Source of the DNA: Saxidomus purpurata
Taxonomy: Eukaryota > Mollusca > Bivalvia > Venerida > Veneridae
Assembly: GCA_022818135.1 (NCBI GenBank)
Contig: JAFMSR010000005.1
Span: 25,186,906-25,250,905, forward strand
Reading direction: 5' to 3'
DNA: 64,000 bases
The position numbers were made by a program, and so were the translations under genes. Below, piece after piece: positions 38,985 through 50,971 of this stretch. The notes under the pieces were generated by a model. That model was given only the letters and a program-made list of their open reading frames with translations. It did not search any database and was not told where the DNA came from. The first letter of the stretch is position 1. Each line of letters starts with the position of its first letter.

Positions 38985-39062
38985 CCGGTAGAATTCAAAC
39001 CTGGGCTCCATACTGATGGAGACCGCCCTACCCACTGAGCTATCGAAACCCACATTCTCACA
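38985..39062 (-). mobile_element. tRNA-derived sequence, degenerate
   Basis: On the minus strand, box A TAGCTCAGTGGG (39042-39031) and box B GGTTTGAATTC (39001-38991) flank an anticodon-like stem CTCCA/TGGAG. The loop has six bases and the acceptor does not pair, so this is a tRNA pseudogene or SINE head. Confidence 0.6.
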
Positions 39063-39820
39063 TGGAAATCAAACATTTCTTTTCGACATTTCGTCTATAA
39101 CCAGCACCACACTGTGTTTGTTAAGCAGCAATATTTAGGAACGAATCCAGCTTGCTGATGATTTGTTCACTTACATCATTTAAGTATGTTGACAGAGGTA
39201 TTGGCGAGACAAGACAAGCGGCGATGGCCTAGAAGCTTCACTCAGTTTGTTTTATTGTTTCTCGATGTCTAACGCTCTTTTCAATCGTATTTAGATCATT
39301 TTTACAGGCGGGCAGTTGACCCATCCCAGAACTATAGACCCCTATCCTGTCCACTTTCCGGTGTCATGGTCAAATAAGAAAGTTTCTTATTTTCTTACAC
39401 TTTTGTCATTTATGAACAGCAGATTTTTGGTCGAATTAAAAACGGATGTAACACAGGCTAATGTTGATGCATATAAATAACACACAACATTATTTTGTTT
39501 TAGACCAATGCAACAAGTAGCCTATCAATGAAATCTCTCATCTTAAAATGTGGTTTAAATCCACAAGTACCATTAGTTAACTATATTTCAAGCAAGCGGT
39601 AACTTGTGACTTATATGCAGTTTCTTCTTATTTAATAGTCTTCCCTAGGATTTCTCCTCACTCGAAAAAGATCTCAGTATGACTCTCATGCATATTGGTA
39701 ACTAACAAATTTTAAAACGTTAGGGAGTTTTGTTTCACCTGATTGCAATGCTCAGTCAGTTTTTGTCCAAATTAACCAAATTCTGAGCAATGCCAGTAGC
39801 CAGTAGGTGTGTGAGCTAAC
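39063..39820. other. No gene or repeat seen
   Basis: AT-rich DNA with no structure noticed. Confidence 0.5.
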
Positions 39821-39970
39821 AGACCAGACACGCGCTGCCAGCGTTATTTGATGCTTCAACCACTTTGTCTAGTGGTTTCTTTATTTGGTGTTATAATAGA
39901 CTAGGCACGTGTTGCCAGCGTAGTTTGGTGTTTGAACCACTCTGCCTCGTGGTTTCTTTAATTGCTACGC
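39821..39970 (+). repeat. Two-copy ~77-bp tandem repeat
   Basis: 'agaccagacacgcgctgcca' recurs as 'agactaggcacgtgttgcca', and both copies end in 'gtggtttcttta'. Plain duplication, non-coding. Confidence 0.8.
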
Positions 39971-40456
39971 AGGAAGTGGAATCCTTCATGTGCGGTTTGT
40001 TGCATGCTTTGTGGTTGGTATGTCTACATTATTGTTGCACTGTAGTCCATTACTATTGTACAAAATGTACTTTGCATATATACACAATGTAATTGATAAA
40101 TTAGCTGATGCGCTGTTTTTTCTAACTATTTGAGGATTCATGGAGGATGTCATTCTTCTGTGCGTTACTCTGTCTGAACGGTTGGCGAGGATTTTATTTG
40201 ATTTTACTCAAGAATTATACATTTCTTTTTGTATTTTTTGCAATAATTCTCTTTGAAACTCATTAATATGTAATAAAGTAACAAACAGTTTCTTTTTGTA
40301 AAGCTGAGAAAGAAATGCATTTTTGTGAAATTGTAATGTTATTTGAATAATTTACTTTGACACATGTTTATTAATTAGCGAGTAATTCCCATGTCATTAT
40401 AATTATGTGTCTGATTTATAAACTAGGACATAAAGTGAAAAGTGTATTCGTTCAGT

Positions 40457-40892
40457 GGCTAATACGGGGTTCTCATAGTATGTGAATATGCAAAAAAGTG
40501 ACTAATACGGAGTTTACATAGTATGTGAATATGCAAAAATGTGACTTATACGGGGTTCTCATAGTATGTGAATATGCAAAAAAAAACGACTAATACGGGG
40601 TTCTCATAGTATGTGAATATGCAAAAAAGTGACTAATACGGGGTTCTCATACTATGTGAATATGCAAAAAAGTGATTAATACGGGGTTCTCATAGTATGT
40701 GAATATGCAAAAAAGTGATTAATACGGGGTTCTCATAGTATGTGAATAATTATGCAAAAAAGTGACTAATACGGGGTTCTCATAGTATGTAAATATCCAA
40801 AAAAGTGATTAATACGGGGTTCTCATACTATGTGAATATGCAAAAAAGTGACTAATACGGGGTTCTCATAGTATGTGAATATGCAAAAAAGT
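40457..40892 (+). repeat. 43-bp minisatellite, ten units
   Basis: The unit starts 'gactaatacggggttctcat' and continues 'agtatgtgaatatgcaaaaa'. Most units are 43 bp; the third is 44 and the seventh 47 through an extra 'atta'. CATAGTATG in each unit is a near-palindrome, and in two units G becomes C at its centre. Copies are over 90% alike by eye. Confidence 0.95.
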
Positions 40893-41239
40893 GACTACAA
40901 GATACAGTTTAGGTCCAGACTCGTTCTTCTTAACCCAAACGTCTATGCTGATGCTTATTGAATATGATATCAGTAGGTCATTTTAGCCAATAAACGTGGA
41001 AAAAAGACAATGTCATTGTGTTCAAACTTTGTTTAGTATCTTAAAGTATAACAATCTTTTAAATGTTGTCGGATCCTTGCATATTAAGCACAAAATACCT
41101 CTTTGATTTGAAAATATCCAGTAGGACAGCATTAAGCTTAAAACTCGAATTTTAAGGAGCATAGAATGGCAACGTTATAAACCAAAAGGGCCATCACAGT
41201 ATGGAGTTGCGGTCGTGAATAGGTAACATTAACACGTGG

Positions 41240-41342
41240 CGTGGAGTTTGAGATGATCCGCGTGGAGTCCGAGATGTTCCGCGTAGAGTCCGAGATGATC
41301 CGCGTGGAGTCCGAGATGATCCGCGTAGAGTCCGAGATGTTC
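41240..41342 (+). repeat. 21-bp minisatellite, five units
   Basis: The unit is 'cgtggagtccgagatgatcc' plus g. Being a multiple of three, it keeps two minus-strand frames open (seven-residue period IISDSTR in one). No supporting exon structure is present. Confidence 0.93.
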
Positions 41343-44300
41343 GCCATAGATGGTAAACTTGGTATGACTTTTATGTCGTAGTGTGGCATTTTTATAAAAA
41401 AAGTTTGCTGAATATTTACTGGTTTTCATAATGTACATGTTTAATCAATATACACAACACATGGACCACTTAAATGGCAAAACAATGTCATTTCAAGGTG
41501 ACAATACAAAAATATACCGAAATGTAATAGTTCCTTCCTATAATTTGCTGTTAGCCTATCCTATACTAAGATTGGCTACGAATAGAAAGTATATTGAATA
41601 GACTGTTTCCATGATAATTAAATGTTAAAATGTCACAGTTTTATAGTTCTAGCTTATCGCTTGCAGTTTTAATTTCATCTACTAGATACTTTACAGCTAC
41701 AGAATAGTGTTTACCCCAAGTGAAGGTCAAGGTCAATTTAAGGTCAACAGACAAACAATACTCAAACAGTGATAGTTCTTCTCTATTTTACACTTATAAT
41801 TAAATGTGTTACTATCATAATAATTAAAAACTTCGTGTTGTTTTTATTTCATTTATACTATTTCTAATGTAATAGCAGACCTGTATAATCCATATTCCTT
41901 TTACAACTGTCAATATACATTGCTAAACTTAAAGTATATGTTATGAGAGCAAGTTGCGTAGGATGACCACCATAAAATAATGTCCCATGGAAATATAATC
42001 ATAATATGTTCAAATATATATCAATATGTATTGACATGTATTGAGAGTTTAAAGGTCATGACCAAGGCCATTTTATGATATTTCCTCCATGTGCACTTGC
42101 AAATTTTCTTGGTTAAATATAGACTAGTGGAGTTCTTTTTTAATTCAATATATTTGGTAGACTTCGTGTCCAGTGTTCATAGACACGAGATTGCTGACAT
42201 AACATGAATTGGTATAGTCTAAACTAGTGTCACACAATATGTGGACAACACTGCTTAATATCTGTGTTCACTTCAACAACCAGCTTGAATGGTGCCGCTG
42301 GTCTAGATCGAATACGCTAGCAACGTTATGCAACGTTTCTACGCTAGGTCAAATCAAATGTGGTGTGTGCTAAGGTTTGCTACACACAATGTTATTCTGA
42401 CGAATGTGGTGAGCATGATTCATGCGCAACAAGAACAATAAAACATGATGTATGTTAATGACCAGTATGGACATCTATATTTGAACCTAAAAACATATTT
42501 TAGTTCTAGCCAATGCTTACGATATGGAATTCTTGCACACAAACGCTGTATATATGTAGAGATCTATATATAGTAAGTTTCTTTAAGCCAAATGCAATAT
42601 TTATACATATTATACATATTATACAAATAAATGTACATTTCATGTTAATAATTATATCATGTACATGGTAATTACCATGTATTTGGCTTTATAAGAGTAC
42701 TTTCGGGAAAATTAATTTGGAATAGTAGCTGCACACAATTTAGACACAGTGCATGAATAAAATGATATAAGTGTTAGCTTGTCGTTGAGAATTTTGTTAT
42801 TGTTTAAGTATACATAACGTTGCAGTTTATGCTGTCTAGCCACATGTACGTTGGATATAAACGTGATTGAAAGTCATTAAAAAAGGTTGGAATCAAAGTA
42901 CATAATAGTGTTTTCATGAGACACCTTTACATCGTTGAAAAGTGAAAAAAAATGTACTGAACGGTCCAATTCTATAAGCCCCTGATGGGTATTATTTTTC
43001 AGCAATAATGTTTATATCATATTTAATAATAAGCTAAAGCTTTTTTTATAAAAGTCAGACTTTGGCGAGAGTGGGGTGCAACTTTAGCAAGACTGCAGAG
43101 ATATAAACATTAAACTTTTGACAGTTTTCAGCAAAATCACGAAAAAGGTACCCAGATCTTTTTTAGTTTTTGTATACCTTTGTGAATAGAAATCTATGGT
43201 TGTTAGAAACTTGACCAAATGAAGGTCATAAAGAAAACGAAGGAACATGAGCTCGTATATCTTATAACGAAATATCAATAATGTGCCTGATTGCTTTGTT
43301 GAATTACAAATAATTTGATATATCAAACTGTTCAGAACTTTTCACTTTCAGATTTTCCCGCAAAATTTTGTAAAAGACGTACTATTGCGGAAAACATTAT
43401 AGGAGAATACATTGGCAGGGGAAGCTGATATAGGAACAAGTCTACAAAAACGCACTTTATCTGAGGGAAATATACACATGTCAACGAATTGACCAGTACT
43501 GGACCATTGTGTTTTTAGGCAATAAGACATATGTTACCGTCTGGATGATTTTATGCAACATAGCACTTGCGCTATTGTCTCGATGATTTTCTCTTTAGAT
43601 CTATGAGTGTTATGCATTTACTGCAAAGACATCTTGGCTGATGATATTGTATATAGCAACCGGTCAATTTAAAGTTATTTTTCCCTTCAAAATTGTGATC
43701 GTGACTAAATTATAGCCCAGTAAAATGCTTCAAACTTGGTGAAAACTGCATCATAGCCCAGAAAATGCTTCAAACGTTCTGAATGCCTATTCTTAAAGCA
43801 AATTTACAAAATAATAGCGAAGCGTTTTAGGAACTTTACGTTTCCGGCTATACAGACAGTCTTTTTAAGTCCTGGTCCCCGTATTCAGAAATAGTAACAC
43901 GTTTATTAATTTTATTCTGAAATGCTCTGTTCCAGCCGCGCACACCAATGAAATATGTTGACGTGGTTCCTTGACAAAGTCCAATTATATTCTCACGTAC
44001 TGGGGTGCGTTTTATTTGCATAATCTTGATTCTATTTTGGATAAAGATAAATAATCGCGTAAACGATCAGTGCAAATTTACTTGGGAAACGCCGAAGTTG
44101 TGCGTAAATCGTTCTATTGGTCAATACTTTCCCAAACAAGTTTTCCATTGGTTTCTCATTTACTTACGTCACGCTTAACTAGCAATTAATTCCAAATCAC
44201 TATTTCTGTTCTCGTGGCATTAACATGTATTTCTTCAGTGCCATATTATTTAAGATGATAATGTGTATACAGGCAGGAGTTGGTACCTTTGAGTTATAGT

Positions 44301-45180
44301 GGGATGGTTACATAGTATAGTGATTGTTGTGTTCTATGAAAAATATAGTATGCTTATATCAGAATTATGATAATTATTGTACAAACTTACCACACCATTA
44401 ACCATGGTTACTAGCCGTTAAAAGTCTTATTTACTCGGGTACAAATATTGCCCTGCATTGAATACTTAGGAGGGTCAGTGGTTCAAATTACTAGACTTTG
44501 AGATACAGAAAAATCAAAGCTGTGTTCACATATTTGAAATGCGATTAGTGGGCACATTCAATTTAGCTATGATAAGACATATGTAGAAATAAGTAAAGTA
44601 ACAGTATATCTCATAACATAAAGTAAACATTCTGGTGTATACATAACCCCGTGTGCGAGAGTGATGTAGAGTGTTGGGAGGTGATGACTGTTGTTTCAGC
44701 AAACATGATAATTCTTTATTCAAGTTTGGCAGTTATGAAGAATAAATGTCAAATTATATTAAACTTTTTAAAATTTTTTTGAGGATCCAGCACTTCTATG
44801 AATATAACGTGTGACTGGCTGACAAAAGTAGTGTTCCGAATACCACTATTTTCAAACGGCAAAAAAGTATAATAAATAAGTATTACGCGAATTGAAATAA
44901 AGGGTACAATTGGTTTGGACACTGAAAAAAAAAGCTATGTGAACCAACTCACGATAGAAATAGGGGTAGCGAGCAGATACGTACCAAACAGCTCCACGCA
45001 GCCATAAATTGGTTGCGGCGAGCACATGAATGGCTAGGCATCGGCTGCTGCAAACTTGGGCAAGCAGGTGTGTGGCTGGACATTAGTTTGCAGTAGCGGA
45101 AGCGTAACTACAAGTGTGACATACCGTTTTATACCGACTGATTTGGGCAATGAAGATACGTTTTAGTTCTAGTTCTTTCG
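41343..45180. other. No gene seen; minor repeats only
   Basis: It contains short 'aaggtcaaggtca'-type sequence near 41722, a 20-bp palindrome at 42662, and a two-copy 'atagcccag..aaaatgcttcaaac' repeat around 43713-43776. No coding exon was recognised. Confidence 0.5.
42662..42681. repeat. 20-bp perfect palindrome
   Basis: TACATGGTAATTACCATGTA is self-complementary. It lies in AT-rich sequence with no neighbouring gene. Confidence 0.9.
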
Positions 45181-46076
45181 GTTCTAGTCATGCTAGTAGA
45201 GTGCGGTTAGAATCCTTTGGGTTCTTATCATGCTAGTAGAGTGCGGTTGGAATTCTTTAGGTTCTAGTCATGCTAGTAGAATGTGGCTAAAATTATTTAG
45301 GTTCTAGACATGCTAGTAGAGTGCGGTTGGAATTCTTTAGGTTCTAGTCATGCTAGTAGAGTGCGGTTAGAATTCTTTAGGTTCTAGTCATGCTAGTAGA
45401 ATGCGGCTAAAATTCTTTAGATTCTAGACATGCTAGTAGAGTGCGGTTAGAATTCTTTAGGTTCTAGACATGTAGTAGAGTGCGGCTAAAATTCTTTAGA
45501 TTCTAGTCATGCTAGTAGAGTGCGGTTAGAATTCTTTAGGTTCTAGACATGCTAGTAGAGTGCGGTTAGAATTCTTTAGGTTCTAGACATGCTAGTAGAG
45601 TGCGGTTAGAATTCTTTAGGTTCTAATCATGCTAGTAGAATGCGGCTAAAATTCTTTAGGTTCTAGACATGCTAATAGAGTGCGGTTGGAATTCTTTAGG
45701 TTCTTGTCATGCTAGTAGAATGCGGCTAAAATTCTTTAGGTTCTAGACATGCTAATAGAGTGCGGTTGGAATTCTTTAGGTTCTTGTCATGCTAGTAGAA
45801 TGCGGCTAAAATTCTTTAGGTTCTAGACATGCTAGTAGAGCTCGGTTGGATTTCTTTAGGTTCTAGACATGCTAGTAGAGTGCGGTTAGAATTCTTTAGG
45901 TTCTAGACATGCTGGTAGAATGCGGTTAGAATTCTTTAGGTTCTAGACATGCTAGTAGAGTGCGGTTGGAATTCTTTAGGTTCTAGACATGCTAGTAGAA
46001 TGCGGCTAAAATTATTTAGGTTCTGGACATGCTAGTAGAGTGCGGTTAGAATTCTTTAGGTTCTAGTCGCGGTTAC
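45181..46076 (+). repeat. 40-bp minisatellite, 22 full units plus a partial
   Basis: The unit reads 'gttctagacatgctagtaga' then 'gtgcggttagaattctttag'. All units are 40 bp except the eighth, which lost one base. Two variants alternate irregularly: type A (gagtgcggttRgaattc) and type B (gaatgcggctaaaattc). Units 13-14 and 15-16 are identical 80-bp dimers. Units 8 and 19 are A/B hybrids. The last partial unit breaks off at 'gttctagtcgcggtta'. Confidence 0.96.
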
Positions 46077-46294
46077 AATCCTCTCTTATTTACCGAGATG
46101 TGAATGAAATTACTGAACAGCGTAAAATAAGTTAAGAGAACCTTCTAACAGGGAAAGGGGTATTGTGAATAGCTAGATATAAACGTGTACAATATATAAT
46201 GTCGTGGCACTCAATGGGCTGATGGTTCCGACGACGCACATGTATGGTGTAACACATGAGCTTTCAGACGTAACATATGATTTACTCAGACGGT

Positions 46295-46450
46295 GGAATT
46301 ATGAACCAAATGGAAGTAGCATAATGTAGACAACGGAATAATGTAGCCAGTGGAATTATGAAGACAGTGAAGTTATGTAGAATTATGTACATGAAGTGGA
46401 CTAATGTAGACAGTGCAATTATGTCGACAAAGGAAAAAGTGAAGAAAACA
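46295..46450 (+). repeat. Degenerate short tandem repeats
   Basis: Variants of 'tagacagtggaattatg' recur about seven times, irregularly spaced. It may be a decayed minisatellite. Confidence 0.55.
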
Positions 46451-49400
46451 TATCAGTGACTTCGTAGCAAGGTAGAGAATGCACAAAACGTGTAGACATT
46501 GGACATATGTAGACTGTAGATGTGTGTATACATTACTTTAGACAGGGGATGAAGTTATATTAGTATAACAGATCATCAAAATACGAGTGCATGTATTTTG
46601 TTAAATGAATCTGGAATGAGTTTCTGAGAGCACTTGGATAAACTTTTGGAAGCTTTCTTCGTAATGGAATCAAAATAAAGTTATGTAAACTAAATCCAAT
46701 AAACTAAATTATTTATTTTTGCAACCAGTATCTGATCAGTCTGTGATTCAATACAATCTAGTCTAGATCAGTTCTTTCCGTTTAAATTACATGAATATGG
46801 CATTGCCCAAAGCGGTATTTACGGTTGTTCAGATATTTTTTTTTTCACACATTGGTATACATTCATGTTGAAATATTACCCATAAAGACTGAGTAAAAAA
46901 CAACTCTTTAATAATGCTCATACAGTGTAACACAAGATTTATATATTATTGTGAACATTTGCTATATGTGAATACAATATGTTTTGCTGTTACGTTTCAT
47001 ATGTTTAGTTCTGTCTCTTAAATGTACATTTAACTATATTTATAATATGAGTAATTAAGAAATGGTTCATAAATGCTACCTTTTACACTACAAAAATATA
47101 CTGACATGTTAGCATGTTTATTTAGCGAAATGCATTTTTAAACAGTATGCCTTTATGCAGGTTCTTTATTTTTTTAGATGTAAATTTCAAATGTTTTTGG
47201 TACATACGGCGAATCATACCTTGTTTCTATATTATGATGAGTTTTTATATTTATTTGAATTATCATAAAATCTTAGAACCTGTAATATAAAACGTGAATT
47301 TTATATACTGCTTGTTTATCATGGTTGGGTGTGTCTTATACAATCTAAAGTAAATTCTGAGAAGTCATGCAGTGTTTATAGTAACCAGTAACATTTTTGT
47401 TTTAATGTCTCTAACAAATGCATCAGCTGTTCTACAAGTAATAAAAACTGCTGTAAGTTTGCCTTGAAACATCCATTAAATACAGCATATTAAAAAGTGC
47501 TTCTATCCACAACATCGCTTCACCTATAGATCGTTTTTAGATTGCTGTACTTTAATTAACCGTCATCATCCGATTTCATCTAATTATTTCTATCACTGTA
47601 TAACATTAGTGTAGAGTATGCAATGTGCACATTGATTTTTAGGTTTTTTTTCTCCTCACCCTAGGCACGGATATCGATCTCGTTATTCAGTATCGCCTGT
47701 ACTGAAACCAGAGCAACACTCCCGTTAAGAGGTTATGCTTAGCAGCTCGTTTTGTTTACACAGAGTGTGTCAGTGGTTCATAAAACGTTTAGATTACAGC
47801 CTCAGTAGCTCAACAGCTTTCCTTTTTAAGTTTTTATTAATAGGTTAATAAGAACATCTGTGCTGTGCGTTTGTTTTTAAACGCATGATGTCTAAACTCA
47901 TGTTTATACGATAACCATGCAAGATGTAGGCAGTGTTTTTTTACGAATTTCTTAACAAAACTGTAATATCAGCAAATTCTTATCAATCTTTCTATAATCC
48001 AGTTATGCAATAATAACTGTTTATATAGCATAGGTTGATTACCATGGCAATATTTCCCTATTAACAGGAAAATACCGTTGGGATTCAATCGATTCCCTCA
48101 TCAGCATTACATGAAACCAATACTGTCATTTCTGAGTCGATATACACCGTTTTCCTGTATACATAATGCATATTACTTCAATTAAAAAAGAAAGCTTACG
48201 GTTTGATATAGCAAATATACATATAACTTATTTAATTCCCTTTAAAAATACCTACCGTATCGGAATCTAAAGTAACTCCAAAATATTCAAGTCACTGAGC
48301 ACTCGCGAGTCTGTAACCCGGATAATTCCATTCATGTGCATATGCCATACAGCCGGTGTCGCGTCATTTTCAAAATCTTTGTTAACAGTAATATATCCCT
48401 AAAATAATTAAACACTCCCAATTCTAGCCATTCCTCACAAATATTAATAGGTTATATTATCAATTCATATATTCGTTTCTATAGGGAATGGAAGTTGTGC
48501 ATAAATCATACTCGTTTCCAGAACGAGGCTACAGCAGGCGATCAATCGTCAGGCTCTTGCAGACGATTGGAAATTTATTCAGATTTGTAGTATAATATTG
48601 GTGAAGCGGTTCGATCGAAGTCGCTGGTATTTTCTGTGTGACAATGTCAATGAAATTCAGCTTTATAGTACCTTGATATTCAAACGGATAAAGACTACTC
48701 GGGCTACAATGATCTGAAAATTATATAGTTTATATTACTATGGTAACCGAACAAAAGCTAAAGTAATACGGATTAATGAGTTGACTCAATAATGATAAAA
48801 AATGATTAATTTAGAAACGAAAAATTATGATTAAGTGGACATTCGAAACGATAAAAATGTATACAATGCTTCTTTACGTGTGTAAAGAAGTTGTTTTTAA
48901 ATATCGTAATTATTTAAGCAAACGTACTTTCAATATAGTTCGTTATTAAACTTCTTAAAAGAGTATTTTAGTCAAATCAAGACAAGTTAAATCTCTCTAT
49001 TACACTCATTTCACATTATACATGATATAAAGTACAATATTTAAGGCTCATAGTGATCCAAACACACACGAAAAATGTCATAGTTTGTATCAATAACCAA
49101 GTAAATTGCTATACGTTGAAATATAAACTACTTTAGTGTATACATGCAACTATGTCTTCTGTTCGTGAGTTCTTATTAATATATATATAGTAACAATTAA
49201 CAAATAATAATTAATTAATACATTAATTAGTTAATTAATCAAATTAATTAACTTATTAATTGGTCGGTCACCGTGATATCAACAATACCGACTTATAATA
49301 ATCTATTTTGTCTTTCGAGTGTCAAGTTCAATGTATTTAATGTGGGTTCACATGGACGTGAATGAGTTGCCGGTACATGTAGAAATCGGACTAATTAATT

Positions 49401-49578
49401 GAAATGAGCTGAAAGTACATGTACGATCATGCTATGACGTATGTATTAGTTCAGGGAGCCCTTACGTTAACATCTTGACGTAACTTCAAGATTTGTCGTA
49501 AGTAGTGTTTTATCAACATCTGTCGTAGAACGTTCACCATAGAAATATCAGCAACATTGAACCATAAATAAAAAGATA
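46451..49578. other. No gene seen; AT-rich
   Basis: It includes a strongly AT-rich TTAA-dominated stretch at about 49177-49262. No exon or element was recognised. Confidence 0.5.
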
Positions 49579-49855
49579 ATAGGAATGTATGGAAGCCTTG
49601 GAGGGCCACTTTTGAGTTTCGACTTGCGGGTGTTTTTTTACTTTTGACTTATGACTTTTGTACGCCGTACTTTTGACTTATGACTAGAACTACTGTATTG
49701 CCTCTTTGGCGTTTTTATTAAAACAATATAAACACGTCAACACTCAATAAATACAATTTCTATTTAAAAAATTTTAATAAAATCATTATATGTATATAAA
49801 AGTTACATCATTTGTGTCAATAGTAACAAAATAAAACGTGTTTTAACACGCTTTT

Positions 49856-49998
49856 TGTTTTGACTTTTGACTTATTACTTATGATTTATGACTTATTACT
49901 TTTGACTTTTGACTTTTGACTTATTACTTATCACTTTTGACTTTTTGACTTATTACTTATTACTGATCCTTTTGACTTTTTGACTTATTACTTATCAC
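49856..49998 (+). repeat. TTGACTTA-type simple repeats
   Basis: Repeated blocks such as 'ttttgacttattacttat' and 'gactttttgacttattactt'. The same motif occurs at 49637-49690 and, inverted, at 50900-50940. Confidence 0.85.
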
Positions 49999-50010
49999 TT
50001 ATGAAAAAGA

Positions 50011-50039
50011 ACCCTAACCTAACCCTAACCCTAACCCTA
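50011..50039 (-). repeat. Interstitial telomere-like tract
   Basis: About four CCCTAA-type units, one lacking a C. It abuts the TTGACTTA repeats on the left and nested hairpins on the right. Confidence 0.85.
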
Positions 50040-50044
50040 TACAC

Positions 50045-50107
50045 GGTCCTCACTGAGGACCTCCAGCGGCAGGTTCAGGTAATACTAGGAACCTGCTACC
50101 GAGGACC
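50045..50107. repeat. Nested GC-rich hairpins
   Basis: GGTCCTC-ACT-GAGGACC forms a 7-bp stem. GCAGGTTC and GAACCTGC form an 8-bp stem around a 12-base loop, and GAGGACC recurs at the right edge. Richer in GC than its surroundings, so possibly a structured RNA end of a mobile element. Confidence 0.65.
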
Positions 50108-50229
50108 CAACATATAACAATATACTTATACATATTACAGCACTTTAATTTCCTTCGGTATACCTTTGTGATATTAACATATAGATACATAAAAACATAA
50201 AAGTATTTTTTTAAATGTTACCATAGCAA

Positions 50230-50595
50230 CAAAAAAATTCAATTTTTTTTACAGTTCCTTCATAGTTGGCTTGACGCCTGGGGGCAAACCCCAACCCCCG
50301 CTTAAAGAAAATTCTCATATGGAACTTTCATGTTTTCCCGATAATCGATTAGACACGGCTTTTCACATTAAACAAAGAAGGGAGATTTCGGTTTAATCCT
50401 ATTAAATCAAAAACCGTGTAATTAATCGTTTTTGCTTCGGTCAGACAAATTAATATTATTTTTCCTCTTTTATAATGATGTAAATTTCAAAAAGATTAAT
50501 TTATATTATCTTGTTAAAAGAAGGTCTCATGGTAGATAAGAATTATGTTGCTTTATGTACATTATGCTTAATGAGCTAGCTTCTATAAATAAAGA

Positions 50596-50632
<37 letters not shown>
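50230..50632 (+). mobile_element. Possible non-LTR retroelement 3' tail
   Basis: The stretch ends in 'tctataaataaagagttatt' leading into an (ATT)n tract at 50597-50632. A polyadenylation-like signal plus a simple-repeat end is typical of some LINE 3' ends. No reverse transcriptase or endonuclease sequence is present, so this is only a suggestion. Confidence 0.3.
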
Positions 50633-50633
<1 letters not shown>

Positions 50634-50639
50634 AGAAAG

Positions 50640-50735
50640 AGGACACCCACAAGGCCTCCCGAGCCGAGAGTTGCGTCGCCGCTCACGCGGAGGCCCCAAG
50701 GTCGCCTCCTGACGCGCCGTCCGGCTCTTGATACT
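50640..50735. other. GC-rich patch
   Basis: About 95 bases, visibly much richer in GC than the rest of the window, with several CG dinucleotides and the inverted pieces 'aggcctcc' and 'ggaggcccc'. Its composition sets it apart from both flanks; I cannot assign a role. Confidence 0.6.
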
Positions 50736-50971
50736 AAAATAAATGACAAGACAAAAGTAACTAGTTCATTTATTTACAGCAAACAGTTTCGTGTTACGCA
50801 CAACATCTTTTAACCTTAAACAGGTCGACCCAGTTTTTTGTCACGCAGATCTTATGCTTTTTATGCAGTACCATTCCTTTAAAGTGTCTGAAAGTAGCGT
50901 CTAAGTCAAAGTCAAAGATGAAAGTCATAACTAAAAGTCAAAACACCCGTAGCGAACTCGGATAGGAATGG

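Larger units (their letters stand above)
49579..50971. mobile_element. Segment with imperfect inverted ends and flanking 9-bp direct repeat
   Basis: 'gagtttcgacttgcgggtgt' at 49614, followed by 'ttgacttatgactttt', is mirrored at 50960-50900, whose reverse complement reads 'gagttcgctacgggtgtttt' and then 'agttatgacttt'. The 9-mer ATAGGAATG sits outside each end (49579-49587 and 50963-50971), a candidate target duplication. Inside are more 'ttttgacttattact' repeats (49856-49998), telomere-like repeats, nested hairpins, an (ATT)n tract and a GC-rich patch. No protein domain was seen. The class is unknown; a foldback-type transposon, or a host repeat with nested insertions, would both fit. Confidence 0.55.

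Noticed and set aside
50053..50107. Hammerhead ribozyme (CTGAGGA core beside stems)
   Set aside because: The CUGANGA-like heptamer is present, but the required GAAA segment and cleavage triplet are not in the right places.
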